From Cyclobacteriaceae bacterium (GTDB lineage: Bacteria; Bacteroidota; Bacteroidia; Cytophagales; Cyclobacteriaceae): DNA of 64,000 nucleotides. Position numbers and translations under genes: made by a program. Below the pieces are notes generated by a model. The model was given only the letters and a program-made list of their open reading frames with translations, made no database searches and was not told the origin of the DNA. The first letter of the stretch is position 1. Each line of letters starts with the position of its first letter. Below, one piece after another: positions 27,701 through 34,600 of the stretch. The stretch is taken from assembly GCA_028284125.1 (NCBI GenBank), contig JANQSI010000008.1:248001-312000 (forward strand), written 5' to 3'.

Positions 27701-29770
27701 GAAGATTTCGATTTAAATAACAATCAGCTTTCCGGTTCTATTCCGACTGAGATTGAAAATCTCACAAACCTGACAAGGATAGATTTCAATAACAACCAAT
27801 TATCTGGTTCCATTCCTATAGAGCTTGGAAGTCTGGTAAATCTCCAAACGTTGATAATTAACAATAATGATTTAACTGGGTCCTTACCTGTTGAATTGGG
27901 CAATTTGGTAGCAGTTGAGAATTTCGATTTTCATAATAACCAATTGACCGGATCAATACCGACAGCAATTGGAAATTTGACACTTGCAACTAAAATTCAC
28001 TTACAAGGCAATCAATTGACCGGTGAGGTTCCTATTGAAATCACAAATTTGTCGGTGCTAGCTGACCTGGGCCTTCATACAAATCAATTGAGTGATTTAC
28101 CTGATCTGTCGTCACTTACGGGATTAACGAGTTTAAGATTAGAATCGAACAGTTTTCAATTTGATGATCTGGAAGCCAATGCAGGGATTACAGGAGTTGT
28201 TTATTCTCCACAAGCGAATGTAGCGGCACCAGCGGATGAAAACTTGAATGAAGGTGATGCGCTAGATGTAACAGTTACTGTGGGTGGTTCAGCCAACCAA
28301 TATCAATGGTACAAAGATGGAAGTCCAGTCGTAGGTCAGACCACTGATAATTTGCAAATTGCAACCGTGACACCTTCAGATGCTGGTAGCTACCATCTAG
28401 AGGTAACCAATACAACTGCAGTCGGCTTAACCATAAGTTCCGATCCATTCACTGTCATTGTAAACGGAAATCCAACGGTTGTCACTCAGGACATAACAGT
28501 TTCTTTAGATGTGGCTGGAAATTTATCAATAACACCAGCTCAGGTCGATAATGGAAGCAGTGATGATGTGACTGCTCAGGCCGATCTAATTTTTGGACTT
28601 GATCTTTCGGACTTTGACTGTACGACTATTGGAGCCAATACGGTTACATTAACTGTGACGGATGAAGCAGGGAATAGTGCCAATGCAACAGCTACTGTAA
28701 CGGTTATTGATGATACAGACCCAACTGCTATAGCGCAAGACTTGACGGTGAGTTTAGATGCAGCTGGAAATGTTTCGATTGTTGCTGCTTCAATCAATAA
28801 TGGAAGCACTGACAATTGTGGTATCAATTCATTGAGCCTTGACATCACAGATTTTGACTGTACGATGCTTGGCGCCAATACCGTTACGTTGACAGTAACC
28901 GATGATTCAGGCAATAGTGCCAATGCAACAGCGACTGTAACCGTAGTAGATGATATTGATCCTGTGGTAATAACTCAGGATGTTATGGTTACACTTGATG
29001 CAACCAATCAAGCAACAATCACAACCGCTGATATCGACAATGGCAGTTCGGACAATTGTCCATTCACCTTAAGTTTGGACGTAACCACCTTTGGAACTAC
29101 AGAGATCGGGGATAACACAGTTACACTAACAGCCACAGATGGTTCAGGTAACACCGCGAATGCGACAGCTACTGTGACTGTTCTTGCAAGCAATCAGGCT
29201 CCAACGATTTCGTACATTTTTTACCTGGATGAGAACAGTCCTGATGGTACAATGATTGGAGCGGTTTTAGCCACAGATCCAGAAGGAGATCTATTAACGT
29301 ATTCTATTCTTTCGGGAAATATAAATGATGCATTTGCATTAGGCAGCTTTACAGGTGAGCTAACAGTTAACTCATCTACAGCACTTGATTTTGAAGTAAC
29401 ACCTGTTTTCAACTTAATGGTAGAAGCCAATGATGGGAACGGAGGATTTTCAATCGTAGATATTACCATTAACCTGAACGATATCATCGATGAGAATCCA
29501 CTCGGGTTTAATGACCTTGAGGAAAAAATTTCCGTTTATCCTAATCCAGCTTCGGAACGTTTATTTGTTGAATTGAAGGGCATACTTTCAAGTGATTTGA
29601 AAGTGCAGCTATTTACTGTTGGAGGAAGTCAGGTATTAACTTCATCCAGAATTTTGACTTTAACCAATGAACTTATTGAGTTGGATTTGGATGAATTGAC
29701 AGCTGGAATTTATTTATTGAAAATCAGCGATGATGAAGAAGTTATCACTAAAAACGTACTGGTGAAATGA
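12767..29770 (+). CDS. giant multidomain T9SS-secreted protein (5667 aa), probable surface adhesin or glycan-binding protein
   Basis: A single uninterrupted frame. Domains, by approximate residue: signal peptide 1-25 (TTKSQ); LamG 30-235; LamG-like/DUF8202 block 245-650; beta-helix I 655-1150 (NDSGEGSLRQTI); FN3 1212-1305; LamG 1309-1512; beta-helix II 1519-1945 and III 1950-2385; LamG 2390-2625; four FN3-LamG modules 2629-3915; FN3 3918-4010; LamG 4012-4245 and 4249-4490; choice-of-anchor-D Ig 4497-4615; YWTD-type propeller 4615-4882; plant-type LRRs 4885-5142; Ig-like 5145-5235; three HYR-like 5236-5475; cadherin 5478-5579; T9SS type-A sorting tail 5585-5667 (ISVYPNPASERLF ... TKNVLVK). That is nine LamG domains. 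No catalytic site was recognised. Binding to glycans or other cells is inferred from domain types. Confidence 0.9.
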   Translation: MKVPFAAAWRILCIFLLLPLTTKSQDFALLFDGLDDEAFVNVGPTFDGGGDFTFEAWIFPSSISGTQPIASWTDAVSQYAVFSIDDNGFLDLFQDGGSGGVSSKGTVAVEANEWTHVAFTLAAGSISFYVNGVEEAIGSPLMTASGLSEFRLGSSPVIGNYGGLIDEVRVWNALQDQSTIESQMFTPLSGFEGNLIAYYTFNQITGTGLPDNSTSGFDMTLFNFPSPTDPNWIPSVALTPVSPGGVNTGLVLWLRADEGTTIATGVSNWEDQSMAGNDVVQAAGTSQPALTPNGLNFRPVLTFDGGDDLSTTNTGLIGGGNYTKITVSKVTTLPGGQNILSAGGVGTHATYYNPDGEPTILHGSDQLSSIGSEVNNNIIFTSLYTTSLAVLLEQYLDGRLIGTNGGVASYTDPGPTSVGSWQGGDYMVGDIAEAIMFSAAINPTDRRKVESYLAVKYGIFRDVSPAESYLASDGLTSMWDQSGFSGFLNDVTVIGRDDVSGLHQKQSQSASADRVVTMGVGGIALDNASNSNLITSDLSFLSWANDDGSENTYNTPVTGISNVGNRIGRLWKIDKQGGDIGNLTIQFDLNGNLPPSSEAIDYKLLIDNDGVDYSDATVINADSYTSGIVEFSGVNFSDGQFFTLGIRTPSYVVTNNNDSGEGSLRQTILDANNSSEETISFNMPGSLTISVLSQLPTITSGARIDGTTQSGWTFGDPANMVIIDGASAPGSTDGIVISSPNVQILGMVIDNFDDGIRINGGSDDVTIGSAGKGNVIKGSARNGIAFSSTSDFVSIQANRIGTSIDGTSGDGNLTHGISVTGNNVTIGGNRLAGEGNLISANGNSTSDYAIQISNSTTVNVYGNLIGTNAAGTGGLGNNRGINITTNASQVNIGGTGTGQGNVISDNGTFGVVVQSNASNVVIDSNIIGLDNTGNVSLGNNGAGVSIISADGPGMEIRNNVISANTSEGIEVDGVQSELQIINNLIGTNASGEDGTGHGNLSHGIGIRLSDGLGSGQPIVIDGNTVSGNGISTNINGINFALANSHFQIINNRIGVESVANTSYANAGEGIEFSTTTTDVIVGGSGNTNVISYNGVNGILFAGNSSNGNDILLNVITCNTGEEIAFGSTPLVDAPVITTISASSIAGTSTATNSPTVHLYEIDPTCVDNASVLVATRPVTGGNWSYFNTIDVTKTYVATVTDATNGISEYSAPAKLATAPANLVAYTSSATEITFEWTDSPDETSYILERADDFGFTSGVTTVDGAIPAGTTSTTFSAGVDQAYFYRLTAVNALGSSPAGIEFATTRDFPGYALHFNGTNQQLTVTSPTDLPTGNDAFTIEAWVKPDNQKLDDGIVSWGNSSFNAQFNGFMLTAGETYAFGLKHTFRNNVLELQTPDLSGEWHHVAVSYDGTTRTLYLDGVPLGSDMPGAQNVQYSAIFIASSLANFDGQMDEVKIWNIAKTDFSDRFAPLQGNESGLIAYYPLDENTGTNTVDRSTNSNQAAINFGPGSVPSTLLNKLVTNTNDSGAGSLRQAITEANGTTFQVTIEFDLPSANDIINVTSGPLPVLDGNIIIDATTQTGWVFSTGMIPTIRDNCACDIGLETAIGADVEIYGLRIADFDNHGIQSPVSSGSLTVGAFGKGNVIVNNGNNGVNRWSATDFTIQSNHIGVEYNGVGNGNAGRGLEIESGGSGAIIGGLVAGEGNVISSNTSHGIFFNSSDNNEILGNYVGTDHLGTAARPNGQDGLFAGSNSEGHRIVGNIFSGNTEEGLYFLTGSDNITIRSNKIGVDINGDPMGNGNNGIYFDGNASDNKIGGLVSQSNDIGNNGGFGILYDGTTVARNFYSVNSFHDNTSGAISHTVGSNSGILPPVITSATTGDVFGTGVSGHRIHVYVSDGNGQGETLLDSADVDGGGNWTIGGLSISLTDELVATATHLTNGSSEFSTPFLEQEIFTVTNTANSGVGTLREVIGLANASLANTVNINFNLSGDGSGTTWTTQPNSALPIITRPMIIDGETQTGWNINTDRLVVLDGNLLAGGSGIAATINGVEIYGLKITGFPVNGINFSGSGSGGAIGDENRGNVINDNGNVGIYTSGISDIIIRGNRIGTNYSGTTNVPNAIGITLNTGSHSTIIGGSLAGQGNLISGNTIGGVSGGLSDNLHFEGNIIGLNISHGAEIPNGSAGISITPTNGSTIVDNIISGNTGRGIELGGSNQIIIGNTIGTDLTGTADFGNGQQGIRVISGDYDDWQIGTGNPGEGNVIAFNGGNAIQLANADQTGHLISQNSIYNNGGGIELSGFANTNLSAPNITNVTPTSVSVDGIANLDLVEVFIGDGNGQGQTFIGSAISGGSTLTIGSLSETIRSGDEIVVTRIQNSTNNTSEFSSPLIYSNPNALDFDGLDDEVTVPHNAILNPTDGAPFSIEAWVKPRTLTEQMSVVHKGNSVGIDIGRDNWFFTVRGDIEGQVNFIIGKDAGGDHLRTTVGLKENTWHHIAMTTSSFGGPASGYTMYIDGVDVTAVITDFDPAQLTNTDPLRIGTTHASGSPFDGEIDEVRIWTTERTQGELLSTMFTQLNGDETGLLAYYDFNEGVAGGSNGGVTTLPDYSVNGLDGTLNNFDLSGSTSNWVSSNALQPFSVCDLFTTEVSQSQIDLSWTDRALNESGYTVERSIGNNTSWVVLDNTLGMNANSYSDNSVTSDNGYFYRVIANGATGDSDPSNEKFGSTITEPGNALRFDGADDYVEVAENVIPITGDFTVELWAKKNPLAPNGLRYDMISQVWEGGFGDNFWIGLDLDDQIRISTDWQSTGIFYPDDGLWHHIAVVKSSTDLELYIDGVFQAALGSTINYTQTAAPEFRIGRHWQGFVDFWSGEIDEVRIWSEARTQPQIAGNMFQTMVGNELNLDAYYRFDQDEGTDLTIPDRSRNNFDGTWFDAGGGTTTPQWPASGAFNPAAPSGLFAAEVSDTQIDLNWTDLAENETGYTVERSDGNNTSWVTLDNTLAPDATSYSDNSVTPGNGYFYRIIANGAAGDSDPSNEKFASTLTPPGNSLQFDGTDDYMEFDDIASTMVGSESAMTIEFWVNPSIEHLPDATNSGSLFSINGSGGTNTFLLYLGWTGAMSNQLGFTDDGNAGEIFGPVLDTDRWYHVAYVRSGSIGTLYVDGNLYDTHTSNFSLAFDDNWSLGQEFDAPSTTSNFFNGSLDEVRVWTTARTEPQIQGNMFNSLVGNEGGLVAYYKFDQDEPTDLIIPDRSANNFDGAWNGGSAGILTPQWTPSTSFSPTTPINLFTTEVSTTQIDLNWTDLAINETGYTVERSDGDNLSWVVLDNTLGANANSYSDNSVTAGNGYFYRVIANGTIDSEPSNEKFASTLTPPGNGLQFDGTDDFVDITSINPVFAGNETSLTFELWMTSGLVSGTNDMLIAINGPTGNDNQILISINDNEQISLNDNVNFPSAELEGPVIADNTWHHVAYTRDGSLGTLYVDGMVVGTHTANFPINAGDRWSLGQEYDGASSFGNFFTGQMDEVRIWNVVRSQPEIQANLDNSLTGNEPGLIAYYKFDQGGPTNLVLPDRSTNNYDGIWNGASSGTTTPSWQPSGAFSPVPPSDLFALETSTTQIDLTWSDNSSNETDFLIERSDNNKASWTQIGTSPADDPTFSDNTVTAGNRYYYRVRATNIHGNSGYSNEKFASTIDPPGNGLAFDGTNDYVDLGNPEELRIIGDMTIEAWVNWEGVNGTTNTIISRSFNTGENADQDIFYRFGIGTGGELVDFFEVNGDNYSLTSTGTVETGVWTHVVMVRNATDLTQEFYINGEFAGRSTLTETPTDGSHPGQQVWIGNRFGASIYFDGVIDEVRIWDVVRTPSEIQTDFASANVLVGNEPGLAGYFRFDQEGNFSELPDRSQNNSNGVLTNFPADPSPNWVTSLAMLGAGLQPNNLFAEEISTGQIDLSWDDPASAEDGFLIERSDGNNTSYSQIGSVGPNVLSYSDNTVSANQGYFYRIIATSPSTNSIPSKEKFGSTITSPGNALEFDGIDDNLIVYNPDDLGGAPGQSFTWEAWLRVPPDLSGGSGSYRFFLSRVQLGPSDPRTDMSVEKSSGLLRATIVAPGASASQPLMGVTDLRDFQWHHVAWVRDTAADEIRLYVDGTLEALETDNDVDGSNNGDLYIGDWGRDPQDGRNFYENMDEVRFWNVARTQAEIRSSLASPLVGNETGLVAYYKFDQDETTDMILPDRSRNFNNGIWNGPVAGVTIPIWVGSGALDESVLFNNALDFGGSGEEVDLGNPDFSGLTELTVEAWIRPSYVPEGPGNETSTIIGKGSTSGTGTTTFALVLEGNDMGGQLFGLVDNGSDTEVARFDFGAGFDIQADEWRHAAMTWSAGNPVRLFVDGVEVATTSNLAGTLNVVANNMFLGTSADVNEINYEGVLDEVRIWSVERSQSEIQTDMFNELIGNEPGLFAYYSFNQGIPGGNNSAIDFLSDASGNGVNGSLQNFTLSGPTSNWIASTALDGSLAPEIRVYLGNGTGGQELFHNQIIPVNFGDVPAGSTQNVFFTVENDGLADLFISGLNVGGEFNVPFFSPLTLSPGDDTAFDIELDASTPGISNDFLIIETDDADESSFTIPITGTRGDLTPKIWWTDDTGGLEDDISRSNLDGTNTQAPYYSGFTVDIRGIALDQVNNMIFWTNTDAEIYCGRIGESGFVATGGPIIDESGGSAKEFTGIAVDGTAGKIYWADAANNQIRRANFDGTGAEVLHNITSPEDIEIDVDAGKIYYIANNGFPEIWRSNLDGSGQENIYSSGTTVFRSLALDLINSHVYWTENNVIGRMDLDGSNDIILSNQVVDPGDIEVDRISEMIYVVERDNNSIVRLSYNDDPLEVVQIGADLDDPRFLALDTRGSIIGGVIRSDYSALEELYNATDGGNWTDNTNWLSGNVNTWFGVTTIGNRITEINLGNNNLSGTLPTEIGDLSGLVTLDLDFNSLTGNIPSEISGMIALEDFDLNNNQLSGSIPTEIENLTNLTRIDFNNNQLSGSIPIELGSLVNLQTLIINNNDLTGSLPVELGNLVAVENFDFHNNQLTGSIPTAIGNLTLATKIHLQGNQLTGEVPIEITNLSVLADLGLHTNQLSDLPDLSSLTGLTSLRLESNSFQFDDLEANAGITGVVYSPQANVAAPADENLNEGDALDVTVTVGGSANQYQWYKDGSPVVGQTTDNLQIATVTPSDAGSYHLEVTNTTAVGLTISSDPFTVIVNGNPTVVTQDITVSLDVAGNLSITPAQVDNGSSDDVTAQADLIFGLDLSDFDCTTIGANTVTLTVTDEAGNSANATATVTVIDDTDPTAIAQDLTVSLDAAGNVSIVAASINNGSTDNCGINSLSLDITDFDCTMLGANTVTLTVTDDSGNSANATATVTVVDDIDPVVITQDVMVTLDATNQATITTADIDNGSSDNCPFTLSLDVTTFGTTEIGDNTVTLTATDGSGNTANATATVTVLASNQAPTISYIFYLDENSPDGTMIGAVLATDPEGDLLTYSILSGNINDAFALGSFTGELTVNSSTALDFEVTPVFNLMVEANDGNGGFSIVDITINLNDIIDENPLGFNDLEEKISVYPNPASERLFVELKGILSSDLKVQLFTVGGSQVLTSSRILTLTNELIELDLDELTAGIYLLKISDDEEVITKNVLVK
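20650..24800 (+). repeat. tandem FN3-LamG modules of about 950 bp inside the giant gene
   Basis: The FN3 motif 'QIDL-W-D ... ERS(D)' recurs at about 20700, 21647, 22625, 23585 and 24565, each followed by a LamG domain opening with 'PGN-L-FDG-DD'. Spacings are roughly 945-980 bp. Similarity is visible at the DNA level, notably between the units at 21.6 and 22.6 kb. The array looks like repeated in-frame duplication. Confidence 0.85.
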
Positions 29771-30411
29771 TGAAAAGTAAAACACTCTTAAGCAAACTAT
29801 TATTAGTACTCACTGTTGTTTTGAGTTTGCCAACACTGGCTCAAGATCCTCCAGATATTTCCATGTTGTTTTATCTGCTGGAGCGCAGTGAAAATGGAAC
29901 GTTAGTTGGAACAGTTTCAGCAACCGATCCAGACGGAGATCCGCTTACCTATTCCATTTTATCTGGAAATGATTTGGGCGCATTTGCTATTTCTTCAACT
30001 TCAGGTGATTTAACAGTCGCAGATGAAACCCAGATCAATTTTGACATTAATCAATCTTTCGAGCTGATGGTAGAAGCCAATGACGGAAATGGTGGAATGA
30101 CCAGTGTAGAAGTAACCATTAATTTGATTGACATTCCTCTCGGGGTGGAAGATGAAAACTCAGATTTTATTGTTTATCCAAATCCTGTGTATGGTAATGA
30201 GTTTTTTATTTCTACTCAAACCATTAACGTGCAAGAGGCAGCACTTGTGTTGAATTCGATAGAAGGAAAACGAATGCCAATAGTTCCTGAGTTTACTTCT
30301 AGTGGAAATTTCAAAATCAACACGAAAAATTTGAACAGAGGAATATACTTTTTGAAGATGACAAATCAGGATGGTTTTTCAATTTCAAGAAGAGTTTTCA
30401 TCAGCAAATAG
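29767..30411 (+). CDS. small secreted cadherin-domain protein with T9SS sorting tail (214 aa)
   Basis: Its ATG overlaps the giant gene's TGA in an ATGA arrangement, so translation is probably coupled. Signal peptide about residues 1-25 (VLSLPTLAQ). One cadherin-like repeat, about 27-125, carries the Ca-binding style ATDPDGDPLTYSI and VEANDGNGG motifs. A T9SS type-A tail covers about 130-214 (FIVYPNPVYGNEFF ... RRVFISK). The cadherin repeat resembles the one ending the upstream giant, so the protein looks like a free-standing copy of the giant's C-terminus. A paralogue sits in the same position after the second giant (40523-41131). The role is unknown. Confidence 0.83.
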   Translation: MMKSKTLLSKLLLVLTVVLSLPTLAQDPPDISMLFYLLERSENGTLVGTVSATDPDGDPLTYSILSGNDLGAFAISSTSGDLTVADETQINFDINQSFELMVEANDGNGGMTSVEVTINLIDIPLGVEDENSDFIVYPNPVYGNEFFISTQTINVQEAALVLNSIEGKRMPIVPEFTSSGNFKINTKNLNRGIYFLKMTNQDGFSISRRVFISK

Positions 30412-30465
30412 CTATAATACAACATGACTTAAAACAAAACTCGAATCTTATAAACCACACTCATT

Positions 30466-31587
30466 ATGAAAGCCCTAATTAACATTCTCGTGCTTGTTGT
30501 ACTTATCACAACAGCAAACGGACAACGAATTCTCCTTGTAGATAATAACCCGGGAGCACCTACTGATGATGGTAAGACGAACTCATTTGTATATAATGAT
30601 CTTCCTTCTGCACTTTTGGATGCTGGTTCAGGAGATATTTTGCATATCAAACCAAGCCCAAATGACTATGGAGACGTAACCATCACCACTGATAATATTT
30701 CACTAATTGGAATTGGGTTTAATCCAGACAAGGATATACCTATTACCTCGGTGATTGGCAAGATAGACCTGGATGCCTCTAATGTCAGAATAAGTGGTCT
30801 AGTTGTAGATGTTATCGAGATAGCCAACGCGACCGGGATAATTAGTGTGACTGGAATCTCAATAGATGGGTGCCAAGTGCGTCAGATTTTTGCAGCAAGC
30901 TCGAGTGATTTTGCTGACAACATTATTGTCAGAAATTGCCTGCTTGGTAACAATATCGGTAATAACAATTCAAACCGTGCACTTGATTTTGCAGCCAACG
31001 CTAGCAATGCCATAATCACAAATAATATCATTGTTGGTTCTATTGGAACAAGTGGACTTGGGGCAGTAACGGCACATGGAGCGCTCATCAAGAATAATCT
31101 CTTTTTGGGAAATGGTGATGCAATGAGAAGGGCATTTTCAGTTCTAGCAAATTCTACGGTGAACAATAATATTTTCTATGGTCGGAGCCCACAATTTAGC
31201 ACAAGCAGCACCACAAATGTTTTTAACTCCAACGTCTCAATTGGAGTTGCCGCTGGAGATGAAGTTTTCCCACCAATTGGAGGCACCGGTGACACTGAGG
31301 ACGTCAATAACATAGAAGGGCATCCTGTTTCTCCATCTCCATTTACGGATACGAACATCGTGATTGCTGATGCCTGGATATTGTCTTGGGATCAAACATT
31401 AGACCCTACAAATGCTGCCGCTTGGATAAATACTGGAACGGATGGAACAAATAGAGGACCTACTGGTAGTACATTAGGATTTTCCTCAACTGGGACACCA
31501 CTACCTTTTATAAAAATTTTCAATACTACAGAAATCATTAAGCAGGGAACTGACTTAAACGTCACAATAGAAGCACAGGGAAATTAG
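30466..31587 (+). CDS. secreted right-handed beta-helix protein (373 aa) without T9SS tail
   Basis: Signal peptide about 1-18 (ITTANGQ). The 'LVDNNPGAPTDDGKTNSFVYNDLPSAL' type opening, quoted here in part, precedes Asn-rich parallel beta-helix coils (about 70-260: NIIVRNCLLGNN, AIITNNIIVGSIG, ALIKNNLFLGNG). Catalytic residues of pectate lyases are not evident. The C-terminus (FIKIFNTTEIIKQG, then a LNVTIEAQGN ending) has no YPNP sorting motif. It may be retained in the periplasm or work with the next gene, whose ATG lies 13 bp downstream behind a strong ribosome site. Confidence 0.78.
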   Translation: MKALINILVLVVLITTANGQRILLVDNNPGAPTDDGKTNSFVYNDLPSALLDAGSGDILHIKPSPNDYGDVTITTDNISLIGIGFNPDKDIPITSVIGKIDLDASNVRISGLVVDVIEIANATGIISVTGISIDGCQVRQIFAASSSDFADNIIVRNCLLGNNIGNNNSNRALDFAANASNAIITNNIIVGSIGTSGLGAVTAHGALIKNNLFLGNGDAMRRAFSVLANSTVNNNIFYGRSPQFSTSSTTNVFNSNVSIGVAAGDEVFPPIGGTGDTEDVNNIEGHPVSPSPFTDTNIVIADAWILSWDQTLDPTNAAAWINTGTDGTNRGPTGSTLGFSSTGTPLPFIKIFNTTEIIKQGTDLNVTIEAQGN

Positions 31588-31591
31588 AGGT

Positions 31592-31596
31592 AGGAG
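31592..31596 (+). promoter_or_regulatory. Shine-Dalgarno-like AGGAG before the 1184-aa gene
   Basis: AGGAG sits 4 nt before the ATG at 31601, in the 13-bp gap after the previous stop. Other starts in this window lack such a motif, as is normal for Bacteroidota, so this site stands out. Confidence 0.5.
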
Positions 31597-31600
31597 AAAG

Positions 31601-34600
31601 ATGAGAAGCTTACTGCTAAAATTTCTTTTAGTATGTCTATCCTTTCATTCGATGGGACAGACGATCACTCAAATGGAATATTTCTTTGATGATGATCCTG
31701 GCTATGGTATGGCTAATTCTGTAACCATTACTCCTGGAAGCTCCGTCACCCAGGCTTTTAATGCCCCAACAGGATCACTTTCTCCTGGCTTTCACGATCT
31801 TTTTATTAGAGTAAGGGAATCTGGGGGAATTATGACGATTAGTCCAATCGGAGGTTCATTTGCAGTTGGAGATGTGGTCACGGGTGGATCTTCTAGTGCG
31901 ACTGCAACAGTAGTTGCTGCTTTTCCCAATCGATTAGAAGTGACGACAACTGGCACTTTTTCACCTCCGGAAACAGTCACTGGAGGTAGTGGTTCCGCTA
32001 CTTTAACAGCGTTCACCCTAAATTGGTCAGTTCCGGAATCGCGACTGGTTTATGTGGATCCATCCGGGGCAGGATTTGTCCAGGTAGAAGAGATAGAGTA
32101 TTTCTTCGATGAAGATCCGGGCTATGGCATGGGTGACAAGTTCACCGCCTTCTCTGCAGCTGCGGTCGTGAATGAAATGGAAAACATTCCAACCGGAAGC
32201 TTGTCTATAGGTTTTCATACCTTGTTCATAAGAGCTAAAGCAGTGGGAGGTGTTTGGGGAATTCCAGAGTCAAGGCTCGTTTATGTTGATCCAACTGGGC
32301 CAGGAGTTATTCAGGTAGAAGAACTGGAATACTTCTTTGATCAAGATCCAGGCTATGGCATGGGTGATAAATTCACTGCATTTACAGCTTCAGCTGTAGT
32401 AAATGAGATGGAAAATATCTCGACTGGGGCATTGTCCGCAGGATTTCACACACTTTTTGTTAGGGCTAAAAGTGTTGGAAACGACTGGGGCGTTCCTGAA
32501 TCAAGATTGGTATATGTTGATCCGTCTGGAGCCGGGTTGGTTCAGGTAGAAGAAATTGAATATTTCTTTGATCAGGACCCTGGGTACGGTATGGGAACTT
32601 CATTTACAGCTTTCACAGCCGCAGATGTCGTCAATCAATTGGAAAATGTATCCACAGGAAGTTTATCCATTGGGTTTCATACGCTCTTTGTTAGGGCGAG
32701 AAGTGTAGGAAATACATGGGGAATTCCAGAGTCAAGATTGGTTTATGTTGACCCTTCTGGTTTCATGTCTTCAGACATAGTTGCACTTGAATATTTTGTC
32801 GATCAAGATCCTGGAGTTGGGATGGGGACTTCTGTGAGCGTTACAACTCCTGGCTTAAGTGTAACAGAAATGTTTACCGTACAAGAAGGTGATCTGGCTC
32901 TTGGGGCAAATACTTTGAGTGTGAGGGCGCAGAACTCAGAAGGAGTGTGGAGTATGTTGGAGACTAAGACCATTACTGTAGAAGCAAATAATGTACTCGA
33001 TTTTGATCGTGATAATCAAGATTATGTTTCACTTAACTCCAACATTGTCTCAGCTGATTATTCATCAGGAATGACGATCGAATTTTGGTCATTCGCCACG
33101 GAAACTATCGGCTCAGGAGAAAGGGATGTTTTTTCCATCAATGAACCAACGAACGGAGATGACATTCTTAAAATGTATTATAGGGCAGACTTGAATAACT
33201 ATTCGTTGGAATCAAATGGATTAACTGCATTAAATTCTGTAGGCACAATCGATGAAAATGAATGGCATCATTTTGCCATCACGATTTCCGCATCAGGCGA
33301 TTTAAGCCTCTACCAAGATGGATTGTTGATTGAGCAAGGATCAGGTTATCCTTTCCCATCCGTTTCGGATTTGATCATCATGGGAGCGGAAGTGAATTCT
33401 ACTGGAGGAATGGTTACGGCAGGGTATTTCGAAGGGCAGATAGAAGACTTCAGAATATGGAACGCTGAATTACCCGCCAGTGAAATTCAAGGGTTCATAG
33501 GAACACAGGACTTGACGGGTCATCCTTCGTCAACATCTTTGATCGCACATTACCTTTTCGATCAAGGCGATGCTGGTGGCACGAATTCATCAGAAACCAC
33601 TTTGACAGATGAAACAACCAATGGAAATGATGGAACACTCAACGGGTTTGCATTGATTGGTTCAATTTCGAATTGGGTCGTATCGTCGCTTCCGAGTTCT
33701 GCTGCTCTGAGTTCGTCCACGCCAACAGTTCAGGCAAGCGGTATTCAAACTTCTTTTGTGGAAGAAACAGAGGTGCTTATTGGAATAAACACTGAAGGAG
33801 ATGGGGCCAGGAGGATTATAGCGGTGAAACAAGGAAACACCGGATTCCCAGCTCCAATCGATGGTACCTATTATGAGGCAAATCCCATATTTGGGAGTGG
33901 AGCTGATCTGGGAGATGGTTGGTTTGTGATATTCAATGGCTTTGGATCAATAGAAAGAGTAACCGGACTTTCTGCTGCTACGGAATACATGATAGCAGCA
34001 TTGGAGGTGAATGGAGTTCCAGGATTTGAGTCCTATAATGTTACTACTTCAACGGACAATCCGATTACAGTGACAACCGCGGACCTCACGGGCCCGACTG
34101 TAGTTACTCAGAATATTTCGGTATCCTTGGATGCCACTGGTAATGCATCAGTTACAGCAGCGTCGATTGATAATGGCAGTTCAGATAACATCACCATTGC
34201 CGCTAACCTGATTTTGGCTTTAGATATTACCGATTTCGATTGTACTGACTTGGGAGATAACACGGTCACTTTAACAGTAACCGATGAGGCCGGTAATAGT
34301 AATGATGCAACTGCCACAGTAACGGTCATTGATGATATTGATCCGGTTGCGGTTGCTCAAGATATTATGGTGACTTTAGATGCGACTGACCAAGCTACCA
34401 TCACTCCGGCTGATGTCGACAATGGCAGTTCAGATAATTGCACGTTCACCCTCAGTTTGGATGTAACCACTTTTGGCGTCTCGGAAATTGGAGATAACAC
34501 CGTTACATTAACAGCAACAGATGGATCGGGTAATGCAGTGAATACAACTGCTACGGTTACTGTTCTTGGAAACAATCAGGCTCCAACACTTTCATATATC

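Noticed and set aside
12767-29770. The giant gene considered as several genes fused by missed stops
   Set aside because: One continuous frame with one signal peptide at the start and one sorting tail at the end.
30466-31587. Beta-helix protein considered as a pectate lyase
   Set aside because: Only the helix fold is supported; the catalytic Arg and Ca-binding Asp patterns of polysaccharide lyases are not visible.
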